Source of the DNA: Actinomycetota bacterium
Lineage (GTDB): Bacteria > Actinomycetota > Acidimicrobiia > Acidimicrobiales > CADCSY01
Length of the DNA stretch: 7,095 nt
Reading direction: 5' to 3'
Assembly (NCBI GenBank): GCA_016178435.1
Contig: JACOTK010000313.1
Coordinates: 1-7,095 of the forward strand
Shown here: in pieces, positions 6,563 to 7,095 of the stretch
Layout of the letters: every line of letters begins with the position of its first letter
How positions within the stretch are numbered: the stretch's first letter is position 1
Notes under the pieces: model-generated
Database searches by the model: none
Seen by the model: the letters and a program-made list of their open reading frames with translations, nothing else
Told to the model about the DNA's origin: nothing
Made by a program: the position numbers and the translations under genes

Positions 6563-6612
6563 GTGCCATGAAGTTACTCGCCTTGCCCCCCACTGTCGGC
6601 GGTGGTCGCCGG

Positions 6613-6640
6613 CGCATAGAATCGAGAGGTTGCCCGTCAA
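6613..6640 (-). promoter_or_regulatory. Candidate promoter of the histidine phosphatase gene
   Basis: On the minus strand TTGACG (complement of 6635-6640) is followed after 16 bp by TATGCG (complement of 6613-6618). Transcription would begin near 6606, leaving a leader of about 43 nt before ATG 6562. The -35 is strong and the -10 is weak. Confidence 0.35.
6617..6622 (+). promoter_or_regulatory. Candidate -10 element of the deazaflavin-dependent gene
   Basis: TAGAAT differs from the TATAAT consensus at one position and would start transcription near 6629, about 29 nt before ATG 6658. No good -35 lies 16-18 bp upstream; TGTCGG at 6594-6599 is the nearest. It overlaps the -10 of the opposing promoter, and an inverted repeat CGGCG/CGCCG (6597-6611) lies just upstream. 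Confidence 0.4.
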
Positions 6641-6657
6641 GCGAGGAGTGAGGCCAC

Positions 6658-7074
6658 ATGGAAGACGTCAACGCCTGGAACCGGAAGATCATCGAGGAGT
6701 TTCGGGCCAACAGCGGCAAGTGCGGCGGACCGTTCGAGGGCGCTCCCATGCTGCTCCTGCACACGACCGGCGCGAAGACGGGCATCGAGCGGGTCAACCC
6801 GCTCGTCTACCGTCCCGACGGTGACAACTTCGTGGTCTTCGCCTCCTTCGCAGGAGCACCCGAGAATCCGGCGTGGTTCAACAATCTCGTCGCGCACCCC
6901 GAGGTGACCATCGAGCACGGAACCGAGACCATCGCGGTGAAGGCGAGAGTCACCACCGGTGAGGAACGGGCACGTCTCTGGAGCGCCCAGAAAGCGGCTT
7001 CGCCCCAGTTCGCCGAGTACGAAGCCGCCACCACCAGGGAGATCCCCGTCGTCGTTCTCGAGCGCGTGGGGTAG
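6658..7074 (+). CDS. Deazaflavin (F420)-dependent nitroreductase-family protein
   Basis: This 138-residue protein is of the split beta-barrel Ddn/F420H2-dependent oxidoreductase type and is full length for the family. Visible marks are WNRKIIEEFRANSGK (7-21), GPFEGAPMLLLHTTGAKTG (24-42), NPLVY (47-51), NPAWFNNLVAHPEVTIE (70-86) and the terminal IPVVVLER (129-136). Relatives bind coenzyme F420 and use F420H2 to reduce quinones, enones or nitro compounds; the natural substrate is open. The start is supported by AGGAG at 6644-6648, 9 nt before ATG. It is transcribed away from the histidine phosphatase gene. Cys22 in GKCGGPFEG sits where I recall Val in relatives. Confidence 0.92.
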   Translation: MEDVNAWNRKIIEEFRANSGKCGGPFEGAPMLLLHTTGAKTGIERVNPLVYRPDGDNFVVFASFAGAPENPAWFNNLVAHPEVTIEHGTETIAVKARVTTGEERARLWSAQKAASPQFAEYEAATTREIPVVVLERVG

Positions 7075-7095
7075 TCCGAACGCGGCCCGAGAAGC

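Noticed and set aside
5122..6571. Long plus-strand frames opposite the transporter and phosphatase genes
   Set aside because: They are antisense to genes with recognised motifs and have no ribosome binding site or family features.
6563..6640. N-terminal extension of the histidine phosphatase to TTG 6640
   Set aside because: The extension has no family similarity, lacks a ribosome binding site and overlaps the likely promoter; ATG 6562 gives a normal-length protein.

Overview
The window is GC-rich bacterial DNA with short intergenic gaps. Its gene families are a CysH-type APS reductase next to a probable ferredoxin sulfite/nitrite reductase, a PaaX-type regulator, an LLM flavin oxidoreductase, an MMPL/RND transporter, and a deazaflavin (F420)-dependent nitroreductase-family protein. 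This combination points to an actinobacterium; an environmental Acidimicrobiia-like lineage is a guess from gene style only. No tRNA, rRNA, CRISPR array or complete insertion sequence was seen.

Layout. Positions 1-902 (+) hold the tail of an assimilatory sulfite/nitrite reductase gene that overlaps cysH. The two would reduce APS to sulfite and sulfite to sulfide. A 128-bp gap with a candidate promoter leads to a two-gene operon at 1031-3170 (+): a PaaX-family repressor followed 28 bp later by an LLM-class flavin-dependent oxidoreductase. Positions 3171-3368 are a convergent intergenic stretch rich in GC hairpins. Positions 3369-5778 (-) hold an MMPL-family transporter gene that is broken. About 30 residues, covering TM2 and most of TM3, are missing at about 5208, and the frame changes there. 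The C-terminal end of this transporter carries an unexpected domain that resembles the helix-turn-helix of IS3-family transposase OrfA. Upstream of it, also on the minus strand, is a histidine phosphatase gene (5891-6562). A 95-bp divergent promoter region separates that from an F420-dependent nitroreductase-like gene (6658-7074, +).

The sulfur pair and the PaaX-LLM pair each look like functional units. The remaining genes show no clear common pathway. The two points most worth a second look are the deletion/frameshift in the transporter and its transposase-like C-terminal domain. I did not find a convincing new multi-gene system.
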